This document shows, one piece after another, positions 38,301-46,343 of a stretch of 64,000 bases of DNA. The notes beneath the pieces were generated by a model. The model saw nothing but the letters and a program-made list of their open reading frames with translations. It was not told the DNA's origin and did no database searches. How positions within the stretch are numbered: the first letter of the stretch is position 1; every line of letters starts with the position of its first letter. The position numbers were made by a program, and so were the translations under genes. This DNA comes from Treponema sp. (GTDB lineage Bacteria > Spirochaetota > Spirochaetia > Treponematales > Treponemataceae). The stretch lies in assembly GCA_024402635.1 (NCBI GenBank), contig JAKSTJ010000004.1, positions 17,821-81,820 of the forward strand, in the 5' to 3' direction.

Positions 38301-40158
38301 TTATCATGGAAATAATAAATCTATTACTGGATTAAATGTAAATTTGGGAAGCAATACCAATGGAGGTTTATTCGGCTATACAGACGGAGCCTATATTGAA
38401 AATCTTTATGTAGAAGGTTCTGTAGAAGCAGGTGGGTGGACTGGTGGAATTGTTGGTTATGCTGATGGTTATACCTTAATTACAGAATGTGTTTCAAATG
38501 TTAATATTACAGGAAACGGTACTGGTATTGGTGGAATTGTTGGTTATTCAAATGATAGTTATGTTCAAAAATCTGTAAATATTGGTTCTGTAAATTGCAA
38601 TAACACTACTTCATCTCAAATAGGAGGAATTATTGGTGCAGGAAATGATTCAACTATAGTTGAATATTGCGTTAATTTTGGAAACATTCATGGAAATGCT
38701 AATATAGGTGGTATTATTGGTTTTGCAACTGATGCAAATTTTACAATTAGTGATTCCTACAATGCTGGTAAAATTACGGCTAATAATTCTCAAAAATGTG
38801 GCTCAATTTATGGAAAAAAAGATTTTGATAATAATGCCATTCAAAATTGCTATAGTATAAAACAAAGCTGCAGTCAGGAAATATCAGAAAATACATCAGG
38901 TTCCTTTGCTGATGAAATTGTAAAAGTCGTAACATTAAATGAACTGCAAACTGAATTAACAGATTCTAACTGGCTGGATAATTTTCATTCTTATCCAGTA
39001 CCTGTAAGTTTTATTCCTTTATCAATTGATTTACCATTTACTCCATCTGTTCAGAATGGAAATCATATGGTTCTTGATGAAAGTTATAAATCTGTAAGTT
39101 CATTTAATTCTTCTATTCCTGTTAGTGGTGATAAAGTAAAAATATCTTCTGATGCAGATTTTTCAACATTATTAAAATGGTCCTATGATTCAAATACAAA
39201 ACAAACTAATAGTCTTGAAGGTGTGAAAATCGTTCTGAATGGATCTATAGATATGAAGAATGTTACTTATTATGTAGGTCCTGGTGTTAATAACAATGCC
39301 ACAACTTATGATTCTTCTGCATTTAAAGGGGAATTTGATGGGAATGGATATATTATCGAGAATGTTGTTTTAGGTACTGCTGGTAGTGGCTGGCATGGTT
39401 GTGGCATTATTGGTGTAGCAGGAGAAGGTGCAGTTATAAAAAACATACATTTAAAAAATGTTAAATTATATGAACCTATTACAAAATGTGGTGGAATTGT
39501 CGGTTATGTTAAAGGACAAAATGTTCTTATAGAAAATTGTATCGTAGAAGATATTGATTTTGATTTAAATGCAAAAGCCAGAGGTGGTGGAATTGTAGGC
39601 TTTGTTGAACAAGGAGCTTCTGTTACTGTAAGAAACTGTATTACAACAGGCTCTATAAAAGGTCAAAGTGGCCTTGGAGGAATTGTTGGTGGAGATCAAA
39701 ATACCAGTGGAACAATTGTTATAGAAAATTCTGCCAGTTATTGTTCAATAGAAAATACAAACGGTATTACTGGTGGAATTGTTGCAAAAACATCTGACAG
39801 TTCTTCAAAAATTTATAATTGTTTCTTTGGAGGTAAAATTACAAGAACTTCAGGCAGTGGTCAGCTTGGACCAATTGCAAATGTTTTATATGGAAGTTCT
39901 TCTGAGGTTAATAATTATAAAAATTTATTTTATGAAGAAAATTGGATGGATGCTCAAAACGCTAATACAACTTTCACGCAGACAGTTCCTACAGGAGTTT
40001 CAATTCTTCCTTATAAAATAACAGAAGGAAAGTATATAATTAATTCAATAGGTAATGATGTTATGGAAGTTTTAAATTCCTGGGTAGATGAAAAAAATCT
40101 TACTGGCGGAAACTATAAATCATGGATCTATAAGGAAGGTAAACTTCTTTTTGAATAA
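35365..40158 (+). CDS. Giant lipoprotein with beta-helix and many GLUG motifs
   Basis: A 1597-residue protein, the largest in the window. Lipoprotein-like signal SLFISC; N-terminal domain to about 270; helix-type start YVSDTGDDTNGGTFQTPFK with SIKNCIFSDS rungs; from about 690 to 1480 at least a dozen GLUG-type motifs (GGLVGN, GGIIGK, GGLFGY, GGIVGY several times, GGIIGF, GGIVGF), often alternating with IENC or VEYC strands. The GLUG region recurs in three blocks, each introduced by a GNNK- or GNGY-containing segment, suggesting internal duplication. GLUG motifs are known in bacterial surface adhesins; function is otherwise unknown. Last gene of the 16-kb operon; no terminator was seen after it. 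Confidence 0.8.
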   Translation: MTKKTVFLILLISSLFISCSSIFSPKKKISLADEIVISGKLSSIYTDSSQKQNNRSAYPETTGIDLFYKLQAVDSDNEEDVVNAVISDNNFTIALKNGKIWNLTAICYYHDDVYDTDVEVLKTTKELDLTESPASINNLELPLDEIVSGPSCIGQIKLPVSVESNLIKKCVIKYKESNVSDYDPYDVTTLDFSADKNQSFIMQNTCGLHDLELRFYMNDSAGNEVLCFSINESVCVLNGLVTEKWNSSQSEYIKNNAIYITDLLVQQFKSKYFYVSDTGDDTNGGTFQTPFKTLQKAANVIEAVNDGTSVYNIFIISDISASNLDFEFAANNQSLADFNPVDKDLKINISSYPASATYNIELNGRGRAFSFNNRVFSTISRLNFNNGDSDAGVIYSKAKSLSIKNCIFSDSYSINCGGAIDASEDCKVVCESVTFSKNDSANYGADISLRDKASLELKKCIFIPSDRVNYGQIISGIPRGNINQQGTDGQIIFDSENTFKGSIYTENPIILKNNLGTDFLSVVYLPSTSDKSVYFGNNVQLLKNSGATDYVSTEFSKFLFNQTGYVIDSTGLIKQKGYIFTSSLADLSGAPAENAVYSISTPEEMKKLSEITNSYSCENSTFVLTENIDLFDISPFSPIGKVKQFKGIFDGNNKLITNLNVVETTEYAGLFARTSDAIIKNVKLNGSVTGTASTGGLVGNLNYYKNDDVYCIENCIVNVTVTSTSGTSVGGIIGKCSNNKYVKIINCINLGSVSCTSGNVGGIEGTGNGKIINSANLGDVLSGTSAIGGIFGGGAIESDNCYSSAHFNTGVTITGGFGGTTGSESIFSNDYFFEQEIAYPLCNSQNSSAINKLQTAESSSLGSKLNSSLQQGYKEWLYSYSKEGVDYPVCLEIPPELLIIKPVVSAPEDSVLYLIQKGLSPEVGTTYSISSKEELIQIASWVNDGNDLANVTFSQTETITLVDEFIPIGNSATRSFKGSYHGNNKSITGLNVNLGSNTNGGLFGYTDGAYIENLYVEGSVEAGGWTGGIVGYADGYTLITECVSNVNITGNGTGIGGIVGYSNDSYVQKSVNIGSVNCNNTTSSQIGGIIGAGNDSTIVEYCVNFGNIHGNANIGGIIGFATDANFTISDSYNAGKITANNSQKCGSIYGKKDFDNNAIQNCYSIKQSCSQEISENTSGSFADEIVKVVTLNELQTELTDSNWLDNFHSYPVPVSFIPLSIDLPFTPSVQNGNHMVLDESYKSVSSFNSSIPVSGDKVKISSDADFSTLLKWSYDSNTKQTNSLEGVKIVLNGSIDMKNVTYYVGPGVNNNATTYDSSAFKGEFDGNGYIIENVVLGTAGSGWHGCGIIGVAGEGAVIKNIHLKNVKLYEPITKCGGIVGYVKGQNVLIENCIVEDIDFDLNAKARGGGIVGFVEQGASVTVRNCITTGSIKGQSGLGGIVGGDQNTSGTIVIENSASYCSIENTNGITGGIVAKTSDSSSKIYNCFFGGKITRTSGSGQLGPIANVLYGSSSEVNNYKNLFYEENWMDAQNANTTFTQTVPTGVSILPYKITEGKYIINSIGNDVMEVLNSWVDEKNLTGGNYKSWIYKEGKLLFE

Positions 40159-40233
40159 AGATACCTTGCTTTTGAAATAGTTTTATATTATTCTGATATA
40201 TAGAATAATTTATATTTAAATTTGGAGAAAATT

Positions 40234-40458
40234 ATGATTTCTATTATTCTTGGATTAGTGTTTATCGCATTTACAGTTGTTGCTTGTCTTCCAATGTGTC
40301 TTGGCTGGGGCTGGGATGTTGTACAGTTCTTAAAAGGATCGTTGCCTGTTTTAGCTGCTTTTATTGGTTTAATTTGTATTTTTATTGGAATTGCAGATTT
40401 GAAAGATAAAAAGGAAGCTAAAAAAGAAGAAGCTTCAAGTGCTGCAGAAAACAAATAA
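40234..40458 (+). CDS. Small two-helix membrane protein, unknown function
   Basis: A 74-residue protein with two hydrophobic segments (about 1-20 and 28-52) around a GWGWDVV turn, then a Lys/Glu-rich tail ending in SSAAENK. The ATG at 40234 is selected over an in-frame TTG at 40222 because GGAG (40224-40227) lies 6 nt upstream of it. It stands alone between the giant lipoprotein gene and the rplM promoter. No family was recognised. Confidence 0.65.
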   Translation: MISIILGLVFIAFTVVACLPMCLGWGWDVVQFLKGSLPVLAAFIGLICIFIGIADLKDKKEAKKEEASSAAENK

Positions 40459-40494
40459 TATAGAAGAAATTCCTTTTCAGGGGTAGGTAAGTAA

Positions 40495-40524
40495 TTGACA
40501 CAACTTGCTAAAAAAGTGTATTAT
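40495..40524 (+). promoter_or_regulatory. rplM-rpsI promoter
   Basis: Perfect -35 TTGACA (40495-40500), 18-bp spacer, -10 TATTAT (40519-40524). It gives a leader of roughly 110 nt before rplM. Confidence 0.8.
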
Positions 40525-40530
40525 TTATTA

Positions 40531-40643
40531 CCCCGTATGAGAATTTTGACGACTGCTCATCTGAAAAATTCTTTAGCGACTTTTGAATCAGATGCAAAGG
40601 TTCAACAGACGCAGATAAACTTTTTAATTTTTAAGGTATTATC
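40531..40643 (+). promoter_or_regulatory. Structured rplM 5' leader, candidate ribosomal-protein autoregulatory site
   Basis: AGAATTTT (40540-40547) pairs with AAAATTCT (40565-40572), and CATCTGA (40558-40564), inside that loop, pairs with TCAGATG (40588-40594). Together these form a potential H-type pseudoknot. L13-type leaders are known in other bacteria; whether this is equivalent is not known. Confidence 0.4.
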
Positions 40644-41072
40644 ATGGATACAATTTTCGTAAAAGAATACGAACAGACACGTAAATGGTACGTAATCGAT
40701 GCAGAAGGCAAAGCACTTGGTCGTGTTGCTGCTAAAGCTGCTGCTGTTGTTCGTGGAAAAAACAAAGCTACATTTACAAAAAACCAGAACATGGGTGACT
40801 ATGTTGTAATTATCAATGCTGATAAAGTTGCACTTACTGGTGGTAAAGAAACAAAGAAAATTTATTATCATCACACAGGATATGTTGGTGGTTTAGTTGC
40901 TCAGACATATGAAAAATTGGCTGAAAAACATCCAACAGCTCCTCTTCAGAAGGCTGTAGCTGGAATGCTTCCACACGGTCGTTTAGGACGTGCTTTACTT
41001 GATAATGTAAAGATTTATGCTGGTGCTGAACATCCACATGCTGCTCAGAACCCACAGCCACTTGAAGTATAA
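40644..41072 (+). CDS. rplM: 50S ribosomal protein L13
   Basis: 142 residues, normal length for L13. WYVIDAEGKALGRVAAKAA, NMGDYVVIINADKV, YYHHTGYVGG and the C-terminal YAGAEHPHAAQNPQPLEV are standard for L13. Binds 23S rRNA early in 50S assembly. First in the rplM-rpsI operon, with a strong promoter and structured leader. It starts with ATG after a weak SD (AAGG). Confidence 0.98.
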   Translation: MDTIFVKEYEQTRKWYVIDAEGKALGRVAAKAAAVVRGKNKATFTKNQNMGDYVVIINADKVALTGGKETKKIYYHHTGYVGGLVAQTYEKLAEKHPTAPLQKAVAGMLPHGRLGRALLDNVKIYAGAEHPHAAQNPQPLEV

Positions 41073-41087
41073 GTTAGGAGTTAAGTG

Positions 41088-41480
41088 ATGGTTAAAAATA
41101 TTGCTATTGGAACAGGTAGAAGAAAGACTGCTGTTGCTCGCGTATTCGTACGTGATGGTTCAGGAAAAATCGTTGTAAACGGTAAAGATGTAAAAGATTA
41201 CTTCAATTCTGAAGAACAGGTAAAAGTTGTAAACCAGCCTTTACTCGTAACTTCAATGGGAAGTAAATATGATATTCTTATCAACGTTGTAGGCGGTGGT
41301 ATGAATGGACAGGCTGCAGCTTGTTTACATGGTATTTCTCGTGCATTAGTTCAGATTGATCCAGATGCTCGTACAGCTCTTAAAGCTAACGGATACCTTA
41401 CACGTGATTCACGTATGGTTGAACGTAAGAAGTACGGACAGAAAGGTGCTCGTAGAAGATTCCAGTTCTCTAAACGTTAG
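41088..41480 (+). CDS. rpsI: 30S ribosomal protein S9
   Basis: 130 residues. [14 protein letters not shown] at the start, [10 protein letters not shown], and the C-terminal tail [18 protein letters not shown] that reaches the P-site tRNA. The ATG at 41088 is chosen: AGGAG (41076-41080) lies 7 nt upstream, while an in-frame GTG at 41085 is only 4 nt away. Follows rplM by 15 nt. Confidence 0.98.
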   Translation: MVKNIAIGTGRRKTAVARVFVRDGSGKIVVNGKDVKDYFNSEEQVKVVNQPLLVTSMGSKYDILINVVGGGMNGQAAACLHGISRALVQIDPDARTALKANGYLTRDSRMVERKKYGQKGARRRFQFSKR

Positions 41481-41502
41481 TCTTCAGAATATCTTTTATT
41501 AC

Positions 41503-41536
41503 AAACGCGGTTGTTTTCAATCGCGTTTTTTTTTAT
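41503..41536 (+). terminator. rplM-rpsI terminator
   Basis: 11-bp stem (41503-41513 with 41518-41528, one G-T pair), TTTT loop, then eight more T. It lies 22 nt after the rpsI stop. Confidence 0.92.
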
Positions 41537-41554
41537 GCCTTTTGAAATATTTCT

Positions 41555-41583
41555 TTGCTATTTTGTAAAATGTTTAATATATT
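41555..41583 (+). promoter_or_regulatory. recX promoter, leaderless arrangement
   Basis: TTGCTA (41555-41560), 17-bp spacer, TATATT (41578-41583), then 6 nt to the recX ATG (41590). No SD is present. Confidence 0.55.
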
Positions 41584-41589
41584 AAAAAT

Positions 41590-42186
41590 ATGATTGTTAA
41601 ATCTATATATGAAACATCTTATCCTGGTATGTATAAAGTTGCAGGTGATAGTGGTGCAGCTTTTTTTATTAGACCAGAATATTTACCCTTTATTCCCTTT
41701 GATACCATAGAAACAAATGTTGAATTTGATGATGAAAAAACTGATATGCTTTTAGATGCAGGACTTGCTTGTGTGGTAGAATTAAAGGCTGTTGAATATC
41801 TTGCAAGAAGTGAGCAGAGTAGATTTGGATTATCAAGAAAATTAATTGAAAAGAAATATGAAAAAAAATATATAAATATGGCTCTGGATTTTCTGGAAAG
41901 TAAAAAATATTTATCTGATTCACGATTTTCCAGAGCCTGGTTAAATTCAAGAAAAATCAATCATTTTGAAGGAAGAAAAAAATTACTTATGGAATTGCAA
42001 TCCAGAGGAATTTCAAAAGAAATAGCAGTTATTGCTGTAGATGAATTTTTTCAGGAAAATGATGAATTGGAAATTTGTAAAAAAGCTTTAGAAAGGTTTA
42101 TTAAAAAAGGAAAAACTGATGAAAAACTTTACGAAGCAATGATAAATGCAGGTTTTTCCTGGAAAATGGTAAAAGAAATAAAATAA
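41590..42186 (+). CDS. recX: RecX-family regulatory protein
   Basis: A 198-residue protein. The C-terminal two thirds match RecX three-helix repeats: YLARSEQSRFGLSRKLIEKK, FLESKKYLSDSRFSRAWLNS (a RecX hallmark), GRKKLLMELQSRGIS, ICKKALERFIKK. Its N-terminal ~65 residues are a small separate beta-rich segment. RecX modulates RecA filaments. No recA is nearby. No SD; a promoter-like -10 lies 6 nt before the ATG. Confidence 0.85.
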   Translation: MIVKSIYETSYPGMYKVAGDSGAAFFIRPEYLPFIPFDTIETNVEFDDEKTDMLLDAGLACVVELKAVEYLARSEQSRFGLSRKLIEKKYEKKYINMALDFLESKKYLSDSRFSRAWLNSRKINHFEGRKKLLMELQSRGISKEIAVIAVDEFFQENDELEICKKALERFIKKGKTDEKLYEAMINAGFSWKMVKEIK

Positions 42187-42253
42187 ATAGCTGAAATATC
42201 CTCGGAAGTTGAGTCTTCCTGGGGAATTTATTTTATAGTAATAATATACAAGT

Positions 42254-43648
42254 TTATTTTCCAGATACAGCTTTTATTTTTTTAATCCATTTGCCACTTT
42301 TTAGTCTTAAAATGCACCAGACAGCTTTTGCAATCTGATCAAATTTGAGGCAGATATAAATAGCAAATGGTGTCCAGTTAAAAACAAATCCTGCAAGAAT
42401 TCCAAGAGGAATTGATAGAATCCATAAGAATATATTGTCTGTAAGCATAAGCATTTTTGTGTCACCGCCACCTCGTAAAACACCTTTTGTCATTATGCTG
42501 TTTGTTGCCTGAAAAAGAAGAATTAAACTAATGGCATTCATTAATTGTCTGGCAGTTGCGCTGGTTTCTGTACTTACATTATATGATTTTATTATAAATG
42601 GCCTTATTACAAGTACGCATAAACAGGAAGCTAAACCAAGTAAGAATCCTAAACCTAAAAATCCATATCCTTGAGACATTGTTTTTTCTTTATTTCCTTC
42701 TCCAAGAGTTTGTCCTGTAATAATGGCTCCTGACTGACACACTCCCTGAATAACTACTGTACTCATTTGTTGTGTAACACTTGTAATTGCATTTGCTGCA
42801 ACAAAAACTTGTCCCAGTCTTCCGATTACCATTGCAACTGCATTGTTTCCAAAAGCGAGAATTCCATCACTTATTAAAACTGGTATACTGATTCTTATAT
42901 ATTCTCTCAGCATATCTTTTGTTTTAATGAATAAATGTTTAGGTCTGAATCCGATTTTTTTATCTTTAAAAAATAAATATCCAAGAATGACTGATGCTTC
43001 AAAAATTCTTGCGATTAAAGTTGCAATTGCTGCTCCTGTTATTCCAAGTGCTGGCATTCCTAATTTTCCGAAGATTAATGTATAATTTGCCAGCAAATTT
43101 ATAAAGAACGCACCAATTGAAACATAAAGAGGAAGTTTTACTTGTCCCACACTTCTTAATGCAATTGTACAGGTAAGAGATAATCCGAGAAAAAAATATG
43201 TAAAAATTGAGTAATTTAAATATTTTTTACCAGCCTGTATGATGTTTTCTTCGGTGCTGTACATAGTCATTATTTTTTGAGGAAAGAATAATGTAATTAT
43301 GGCAAAAATTAATGCCAGGCTAAAGGTTATTTTTATCATTATGCAGATTGTTTTTTTTAGAGAATAATCTGCATTTTCAGGTTCAAGTTCTTTCATGCCC
43401 CAAAATCTGGAAATTAATACCGAAGCACCCATTCCAATTCCCATACAGAAAATGTGATAAATACTGATAAATGAATTTGCAAGTGATGTTGCAGAAAGTT
43501 CTGTTTCGCCTAATGTTCCAAGCATAATTGTATCCAGCATGTTTACTCCAATAGTAATAAAACTTTGAAGTGCAATTGGAGCTGCGAGTTTTACAACTTT
43601 TTTATAAAAACTGGAATCATGAATAATTAATTTTGAAAAGAAACTCAT
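42254..43648 (-). CDS. MATE-family multidrug/cation efflux transporter
   Basis: A 464-residue inner-membrane protein with about 12 helices. MLDTIMLGTLGETELSATSLA near the start and GVCQSGAIITGQTLGEG in the second half are typical MATE motifs. Substrate unknown. It converges on recX with a 67-nt gap holding only a weak imperfect hairpin (about 42200-42223). Upstream lies the GC-rich repeat element at 43741-43812. Confidence 0.9.
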   Translation of the reverse strand: MSFFSKLIIHDSSFYKKVVKLAAPIALQSFITIGVNMLDTIMLGTLGETELSATSLANSFISIYHIFCMGIGMGASVLISRFWGMKELEPENADYSLKKTICIMIKITFSLALIFAIITLFFPQKIMTMYSTEENIIQAGKKYLNYSIFTYFFLGLSLTCTIALRSVGQVKLPLYVSIGAFFINLLANYTLIFGKLGMPALGITGAAIATLIARIFEASVILGYLFFKDKKIGFRPKHLFIKTKDMLREYIRISIPVLISDGILAFGNNAVAMVIGRLGQVFVAANAITSVTQQMSTVVIQGVCQSGAIITGQTLGEGNKEKTMSQGYGFLGLGFLLGLASCLCVLVIRPFIIKSYNVSTETSATARQLMNAISLILLFQATNSIMTKGVLRGGGDTKMLMLTDNIFLWILSIPLGILAGFVFNWTPFAIYICLKFDQIAKAVWCILRLKSGKWIKKIKAVSGK

Positions 43649-43740
43649 ATAATTTACCTGAAAAATGGAGATATCATTTTAATGAAAAATTATATTATTT
43701 TTTTATTGATTGATGAATAAAGGGTTTTTCTTAGGGGTTT

Positions 43741-43812
43741 TAGGGGGATTGTTCCCCCTAGGCGAGAGGATAGCCGCCAACGAAGTGGAGGCGAAAGGGG
43801 AGACTTCCCCTT
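43741..43812. repeat. GC-rich intergenic palindrome cluster
   Basis: Three consecutive hairpins in a G/C-rich island: TAGGGGG/CCCCCTA (43741-43747, 43754-43760), CGCC/GGCG (43775-43778, 43790-43793), AAGGGGA/TCCCCTT (43795-43801, 43806-43812). Base composition contrasts sharply with the surrounding AT-rich DNA. A dispersed repeat is likely but no second copy occurs in this window. Confidence 0.6.
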
Positions 43813-43820
43813 CCTTATTA

Positions 43821-46031
43821 TTAGAATTTTTCTATATAAATAAGTTTTCCCTGGAAATCACCCCAATCTCTTTTTACTGGAATTCCTGCATTTTTAAGAG
43901 TAAGACCAGTCATTTTAATTTCTGGATTTTGTTCCTGATTTTCATCTGGGAAAGTAATTTTATAAAGAGTATTATCATCCAGACCATTAATTTTTATAAA
44001 ACGAGTTTTGTAATTTGGATGATTCATTACCTGTATAAATGTAACAATTGCTTTAGATTTATCTTTAGCGGCAGACATCCAGCAATCATATTCATTATTC
44101 TGGCTGTAACTTGCAATTCTATAATAATCGCCGGTTCTTATAAGATCTCCATAGCGTTTATAAAGTTCAATCTGATGAGGAATTTGATTTCTTTCTTCAT
44201 CGGACAATTTTGTAATATCAAGTTCGTAACCAAAAGTTCCGCTTAATGCAACATAACCTCTTGTTTTAAATGGAGTAACTCGTCCACAGGCATGATTTGG
44301 ACAAACTGAAACGTGAGCTCCCATTGTACTTAAAGGATAAACAATTGAAGTTCCTTCCTGAATGCTTAATCTTTCAATTGCATCTGTATCATCTGAACAC
44401 CAGATTTGTGGGCTGTAAAAGAACATTCCAGGATCAAATCGTGCACCACCACCGCTGCAGTTTTCCAATAAGAGATTTGGGAATTCTGTAATTAATTTTT
44501 CCTGCATTCTGTATAAAGCAAGAACATATCTGTGATAGAATTCTCCCATTTGGTCAGATGGAAGATTAATACTTCCAATGTCTGCCAGCTGTCGGTTCAT
44601 GTCCCATTTTACATATTCAATATTTGCTGAACGTAGAATTTTGGCCACAGCTTCATAGGCATATTCTTCGACTTCTTTTCTTGTAATGTCCAGTACAAGT
44701 TGCTGACGGCTCATTCCAGGTTCTCTTTCTGGAATTTGAATTGCCCAGTCTGGATGAGTTCTGTATAAATCTGAATCTGGTGAAATCATTTCTGGTTCAA
44801 ACCAGATTCCAAATTTAAGTCCCAGTTTATTTACTTCAGAAACAAGATATTTTAATCCGCCTTTAAGCTTGTTTTCGTTTACAATCCAGTCTCCAAGTGA
44901 TGAATCATCTGAACTTCTATGGCCAAACCAACCGTCATCCATAACCAGCATTTCTATTTTATTTTTACTTGCTTCTTTTGCAATGGATAAAAGTTTTTCT
45001 GTGTCAAAATTAAAATATGTTGCTTCCCAGTTATTTATTAAGACCGGTCTTTCTTTAAGTCGATATTCTGATCTGATTAGGTGATTTCTATATAAATCGT
45101 GGAAAGTTTGACTCATTTTGTTAATTCCCTGATTTGAATAAACCAGAACAGCCTGTGGTGTGTAAAAAGTTTCGCCAGGATTTAATTTCCAGCTGAAATT
45201 TTCCGGATTAATACCCATTACTATTCGTAAGGAATTAAATTGACTTTTTTGAACGTCTGCAACAAAGTTTCCTGAATAGATAAAGTTTAAGCCATAAACG
45301 GAACCTGTGTTTTCATCTGCTTTATTTTCAAGAATTGCAATAAATGGATGTTCCTGATGACTGGTTTCTCCTCTCATAGAAACAACTCCCTGTTTTCCCA
45401 TATGAATTGGATGACGGTCAATGTGACGTTCTCTAGCCCAGCTTCCGTGAAGGGTAATCATATCGTAATTATTATCATCCATATCAAAACTTGCGGATAA
45501 AGCTTTTTTTATGTATACAGGATTCTTTCCTTTTGTATTTTTAATTTTTGTATAGCGAATTACAGCATCCAGTTCTTCGAAAACTGTATACATTAAACTA
45601 ACTTCGATTCCTAAAACTTCATCTGTTGTTATGATTTCAAGAACCTGAGATTTTGAATTTCTGTCAAATACAGCTGGAAGTCCGGGTATTGTTTGTGTTC
45701 CCTCTGAAATTTTATAATCTTTGTATTTTAATTCTACACCATTGTTTCCGTTGTTATTGTAAATGGAAAGAGCGGATTCTCTGAAATCTCCCACACCGTC
45801 TGTTGGTAATTCCTGTGGAAGGAAATCTAAAAGAGAATGTTTTTCTCTAAAAACTTCACCAGAACTGAATCCATATTCCATTTGTCTTGTTAAATAGCTT
45901 ATGTCATCATTTCCAATTTTACTTCCATAATAAGAATGTGCTAAATATCCTTTTTCTGAAATTGTAATACAATAGGTGGAATTTGGAGTATCAATTCTAA
46001 AAGTTTTGAATTCTTTGTTGAATGTTATCAT
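43821..46031 (-). CDS. Alpha-galactosidase, glycoside hydrolase family 36
   Basis: A 736-residue enzyme releasing terminal alpha-galactose from raffinose-type oligosaccharides or galactomannan. N-terminal beta-supersandwich, central barrel, C-terminal beta domain. Motifs: VMDDGWFGHRSSD, FGIWFEPEMIS, EYVKWDMNRQ with nucleophile Asp477, LLLENCSGGGARFDPGM, and CSDDTDAIERL with the acid/base Asp near 547-548. No signal peptide, so it is cytoplasmic and needs imported sugar. RBS AGGA lies 7 nt before the ATG. Confidence 0.95.
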   Translation of the reverse strand: MITFNKEFKTFRIDTPNSTYCITISEKGYLAHSYYGSKIGNDDISYLTRQMEYGFSSGEVFREKHSLLDFLPQELPTDGVGDFRESALSIYNNNGNNGVELKYKDYKISEGTQTIPGLPAVFDRNSKSQVLEIITTDEVLGIEVSLMYTVFEELDAVIRYTKIKNTKGKNPVYIKKALSASFDMDDNNYDMITLHGSWARERHIDRHPIHMGKQGVVSMRGETSHQEHPFIAILENKADENTGSVYGLNFIYSGNFVADVQKSQFNSLRIVMGINPENFSWKLNPGETFYTPQAVLVYSNQGINKMSQTFHDLYRNHLIRSEYRLKERPVLINNWEATYFNFDTEKLLSIAKEASKNKIEMLVMDDGWFGHRSSDDSSLGDWIVNENKLKGGLKYLVSEVNKLGLKFGIWFEPEMISPDSDLYRTHPDWAIQIPEREPGMSRQQLVLDITRKEVEEYAYEAVAKILRSANIEYVKWDMNRQLADIGSINLPSDQMGEFYHRYVLALYRMQEKLITEFPNLLLENCSGGGARFDPGMFFYSPQIWCSDDTDAIERLSIQEGTSIVYPLSTMGAHVSVCPNHACGRVTPFKTRGYVALSGTFGYELDITKLSDEERNQIPHQIELYKRYGDLIRTGDYYRIASYSQNNEYDCWMSAAKDKSKAIVTFIQVMNHPNYKTRFIKINGLDDNTLYKITFPDENQEQNPEIKMTGLTLKNAGIPVKRDWGDFQGKLIYIEKF

Positions 46032-46111
46032 GTTAAAATCCTGCTTTATTTTTATTTAAAATTAAGTAAATTTAGTTTTATATTTAGTTTAACAATAATA
46101 AAAATAAAATC

Positions 46112-46274
46112 AAGGTTTAAAATAAACGGCTAAGATAGCGCTGTTTATTTTAACTCGAGTTTTTTCAAAACTCTGTTTATTGAACATGTTCGCTCCCGCG
46201 AACGAATTGTAAATCCTCTGTTGTTGAAACAACTTGCGGTTTACAATTTTAAGGAAGGTTTAAAATAAACAGCT
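46112..46274. repeat. 163-bp intergenic element: near-identical 20-bp direct repeats flanking a hairpin array
   Basis: The gap 46032-46343 is the only gene-free stretch over 300 bp. Direct repeats at 46112-46131 and 46255-46274 differ at one base. An inverted partial copy (GCTGTTTATTTTAA) lies near 46140. Between them: GAGTTTT/AAAACTC (46157-46173), palindrome GAACATGTTC (46182-46191), GTTCGC/GCGAAC (46188-46203), AATTGTAAA/TTTACAATT (46205-46248) enclosing GTTGTT/AACAAC. The right repeat ends about 70 nt before the dapL start. This resembles a small non-coding repeat or MITE-like element; copies elsewhere were not testable. Confidence 0.6.
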
Positions 46275-46343
46275 ATGTTTTATAAACAATTGAATTTTAT
46301 AGTTTTTTACTATAATGTTATGTCATATAAGCGAGGTATTATT

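Noticed and set aside
42200..42223. Imperfect hairpin between recX and the MATE gene as terminator
   Set aside because: The stem has a mismatch and G-T pairs, and there is no proper T run; kept only as a remark.
43710..44246. 178-residue plus-strand reading frame across the GC-rich island
   Set aside because: It runs antisense into the alpha-galactosidase gene and encodes no recognisable domain.
46112..46274. Hairpin array considered as an integron attC site
   Set aside because: No fitting RYYYAAC / GTTRRRY core pair was found at the ends, and there is no integrase in the window.
46275..46343. Upstream in-frame ATG for dapL
   Set aside because: It would add 23 hydrophobic residues not found in the family, lacks an SD and overlaps the repeat; ATG 46344 has GAGG in place.
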